Source: Chitinophagales bacterium (GTDB taxonomy: Bacteria; Bacteroidota; Bacteroidia; Chitinophagales; CAIOSU01). Taken from it: 64,000 nt of DNA. The stretch lies in contig BPHB01000001.1 of NCBI GenBank assembly GCA_026003335.1, forward strand, positions 1,448,591 to 1,512,590, given 5' to 3'. The notes beneath the pieces were generated by a model. It searched no databases, had not been told where the DNA came from, and was given only the letters and a program-made list of their open reading frames with translations. How positions within the stretch are numbered: the stretch's first letter is position 1; every line of letters begins with the position of its first letter. The translations under genes and the position numbers were made by a program. This document shows, piece after piece, positions 62,459 to 64,000 of this stretch.

Positions 62459-63361
62459 TCAGTCCACAGAGAAATAGTCTGCACTTTGATAGCGACCGGT
62501 TTCTTCCTTCATAATCTGCATAAGTATATCATTGGCCAGCCTGCTTGCACCGAAACGGAAATAATCGGGCGTAAGCCAGCCTGCACCGAGGGTTTCCTTG
62601 ACCATTACCAGATACTGGAGTGCTTGTTTGGCAGCAGAAATCCCGCCTGCGGGCTTCATGCCTACTTTGCGTCCGGTTTCATAATAAAAATCCCGGATGG
62701 CCTCCAGCATAACCAGGGTAACGGGCATGGTGGCAGCCGGCTGTATTTTCCCCGTTGATGTTTTAATAAAATCAGCCCCGGCCCGCATGGCAATTTCACT
62801 TGCTTTGCGCACGTTGTCCAGGGTACTCAGCTCTCCGGTCTCCAGTATCACCTTCAGATGAGCCTGGCCACAGGCTTCTTTCACTGCGGCAATTTCATCA
62901 AAAACGTAGTTGTATTCACCTTGCAGAAACTTGCCTCTTGAAATGACCATGTCAATTTCATCGGCTCCTTCCTTGACGGCAAAGCGGGTATCGGCCAGCT
63001 TCACACTAAGGGGAGCAAGCCCCGAAGGAAAAGCAGTGGCCACAGCGGCAACTTTTATGTTACTGCCGGCCAATGCTTTTTTCGCCACACGTACCAAAGT
63101 AGGATATACACATACAGCTGCTACCGTTGGCAAACCCGGCAGTTCGTCATGTAAATGCATGGCTTTATAACAAAGCTGCCTTACTTTTCCCTCACTATCT
63201 TTACCTTCCAGGGTTGTAAGATCAATCATGCTCAAAGCAAGCCGCAGGCCTGCCACTTTAGATTCTTTTTTGATGCTGCGTGCACACAGGCGGGCTACCC
63301 GCTCTTCCACACCTATCTGGTCAATGGTCGTATCGCTGAATAATTGTACCTTGGTTCCCAT
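62459..63361 (-). CDS. deoC: Deoxyribose-phosphate aldolase
   Basis: The 300-residue TIM-barrel class I aldolase cleaves 2-deoxyribose-5-phosphate to acetaldehyde and glyceraldehyde-3-phosphate. The Schiff-base lysine is in ADFIKTSTGK, the proton-relay lysine in VGMKPAGGIS and the acidic residue in DEIDMVISRGKFL. An N-terminal extension of about 40 residues is present compared with E. coli DeoC. It lies 50 bases upstream of the aldehyde dehydrogenase gene, the probable next step. Confidence 0.95.
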   Translation of the reverse strand: MGTKVQLFSDTTIDQIGVEERVARLCARSIKKESKVAGLRLALSMIDLTTLEGKDSEGKVRQLCYKAMHLHDELPGLPTVAAVCVYPTLVRVAKKALAGSNIKVAAVATAFPSGLAPLSVKLADTRFAVKEGADEIDMVISRGKFLQGEYNYVFDEIAAVKEACGQAHLKVILETGELSTLDNVRKASEIAMRAGADFIKTSTGKIQPAATMPVTLVMLEAIRDFYYETGRKVGMKPAGGISAAKQALQYLVMVKETLGAGWLTPDYFRFGASRLANDILMQIMKEETGRYQSADYFSVD

Positions 63362-63416
63362 ATTAAATGAAAGTTAACGAGAATAGCATAAATGGCAAAA
63401 CTTACCGGCAGGCTTC

Positions 63417-64000
63417 TCAACGCTGGATCATGATTTTATGCAGCATTACGGTTTTCCCGCTAACTGCCCTGAGAAAATAAACACCCTGCGGCAGAGCCGA
63501 CAGGGAAAACGCATACGAAGTGCCCTGCATCGGAGTAACATGTACTTGTCTTCCCGTAAAATCCAGAATGGCCATTTCGGTTCCCTGGCTGAAAGATGTC
63601 TGAATAAAAAGTATTTCTGCTGCAGGGTTAGGATAGATGAGGAGCGCTTCCTTATCCTTATTTTTTTCTCCGGAGGAATTTATTATAAAGGCTTGCCTGG
63701 AGAAGGAGCGGAAAAAATTCCATATTTCCCTGGTAGCGTGCACATCGTTTTGAGCAAGCGGCCAGACGTGCGGCATGTTATTGGCCTTGTAAAGCACCAC
63801 CGCAGCGGAATCTGCACAAGGACCATATACCCATTTTTCAAACAGATAACCATCAGGATGGGTATCCGGTAAAGTATCATGTATAGGGGGTGCCTCGCAC
63901 GCATTATTTTGACGCCAGAAATGTATTGTAGAATCAGCCCCCAGGTTAGTTACTATTCCATATATCAGCCCGAAGTTGTAGGGGATAACCGGATCAGCCG
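63417..64000 (-). CDS. PHB-depolymerase-like esterase with T9SS sorting domain, partial (N-terminus off the right edge)
   Basis: Reading the minus strand from the right edge in the frame ending with TGA at 63417 gives 193 residues. The first about 75 residues (DTLPDTHPDGYLFEKWVYGP, CADSAAVVLYKANNMPHVWP, REIWNFFRSF) resemble the C-terminal end of LpqC/PHB-depolymerase or feruloyl-esterase hydrolases, where the His before WP is the catalytic base. The last about 80 residues are a type A T9SS sorting domain (LLIYPNPAAEILFIQTSF to MLHKIMIQR). A short GTG-initiated reading (63800) inside this frame is not the real start. It belongs to an exported esterase. Its nucleophile lies beyond the window. 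Confidence 0.75.
   Translation of the reverse strand, partial: ADPVIPYNFGLIYGIVTNLGADSTIHFWRQNNACEAPPIHDTLPDTHPDGYLFEKWVYGPCADSAAVVLYKANNMPHVWPLAQNDVHATREIWNFFRSFSRQAFIINSSGEKNKDKEALLIYPNPAAEILFIQTSFSQGTEMAILDFTGRQVHVTPMQGTSYAFSLSALPQGVYFLRAVSGKTVMLHKIMIQR

Overview
The window is a stretch of a Bacteroidota chromosome, probably of the Chitinophagales/Sphingobacteriales/Saprospirales type. The evidence is protein families largely confined to that phylum: PorP/SprF porin-like proteins, a PorE-like TPR/propeller/OmpA protein, a SprB-repeat adhesin with a gliding-motility type C-terminal domain, type IX secretion (T9SS) C-terminal sorting domains on three enzymes, a DUF2723 membrane protein, and TAnnTTTG promoter elements. 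No rRNA, tRNA, CRISPR array, transposase, integrase or phage gene was seen. Species cannot be named from the sequence.

Layout. 1-12931 is a cell-surface and secretion region: a partial M28 peptidase, a T9SS-sorted purple-acid-phosphatase-like enzyme, then on the minus strand a giant SprB-type adhesin (broken by a one-base frameshift near 10280), two PorP/SprF proteins and a PorE-like anchor. 13074-29514 is mainly housekeeping: aspS, a secreted glycosidase-like protein of unknown specificity, an outer-membrane beta-barrel, radC, rpsT, the 2-oxoglutarate dehydrogenase E1 and E2 genes, a T9SS-sorted esterase, and the operon DUF177-rpmF-fabH-efp-accB-accC.

29596-49455 is, after one esterase gene, a surface-polysaccharide locus of 17 genes: two DegT/DnrJ aminotransferases, an NAD-dependent epimerase/dehydratase, two glycosyltransferases, a flippase, two asparagine-synthase-like amidotransferases, two formyltransferases alternating with two polysaccharide-deacetylase-fold proteins, an acetyltransferase, a FemAB/GNAT-like acyltransferase, a beta-propeller protein and two methyltransferases. 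The enzyme set points to a glycan with amino sugars carrying N-formyl or other acyl groups and possibly uronamides. The alternating deacetylase/formyltransferase block is the most unusual system in the window. No polymerase (Wzy) or initiating sugar-phosphate transferase was recognised, so the locus is incomplete or supplemented from elsewhere.

49780-58231 holds radA, comF, a beta-helix lipoprotein, a methyltransferase, a DUF2723 multi-spanning protein with an apparent inserted LysM domain, and rlmB. 58279-63361 is a deoxynucleoside-catabolism set: thymidine phosphorylase, deoxyribose-phosphate aldolase, a full aldehyde dehydrogenase and a truncated aldehyde dehydrogenase pseudoenzyme. The last two together look like a split version of the two-domain ALDH16 enzymes. 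The right edge cuts a T9SS-sorted polyhydroxybutyrate-depolymerase-like esterase.

Several genes start at GTG or TTG, so start positions were chosen by N-terminal family fit and spacing rather than by ATG alone. All homology statements are from reading the sequence; no database search was run.
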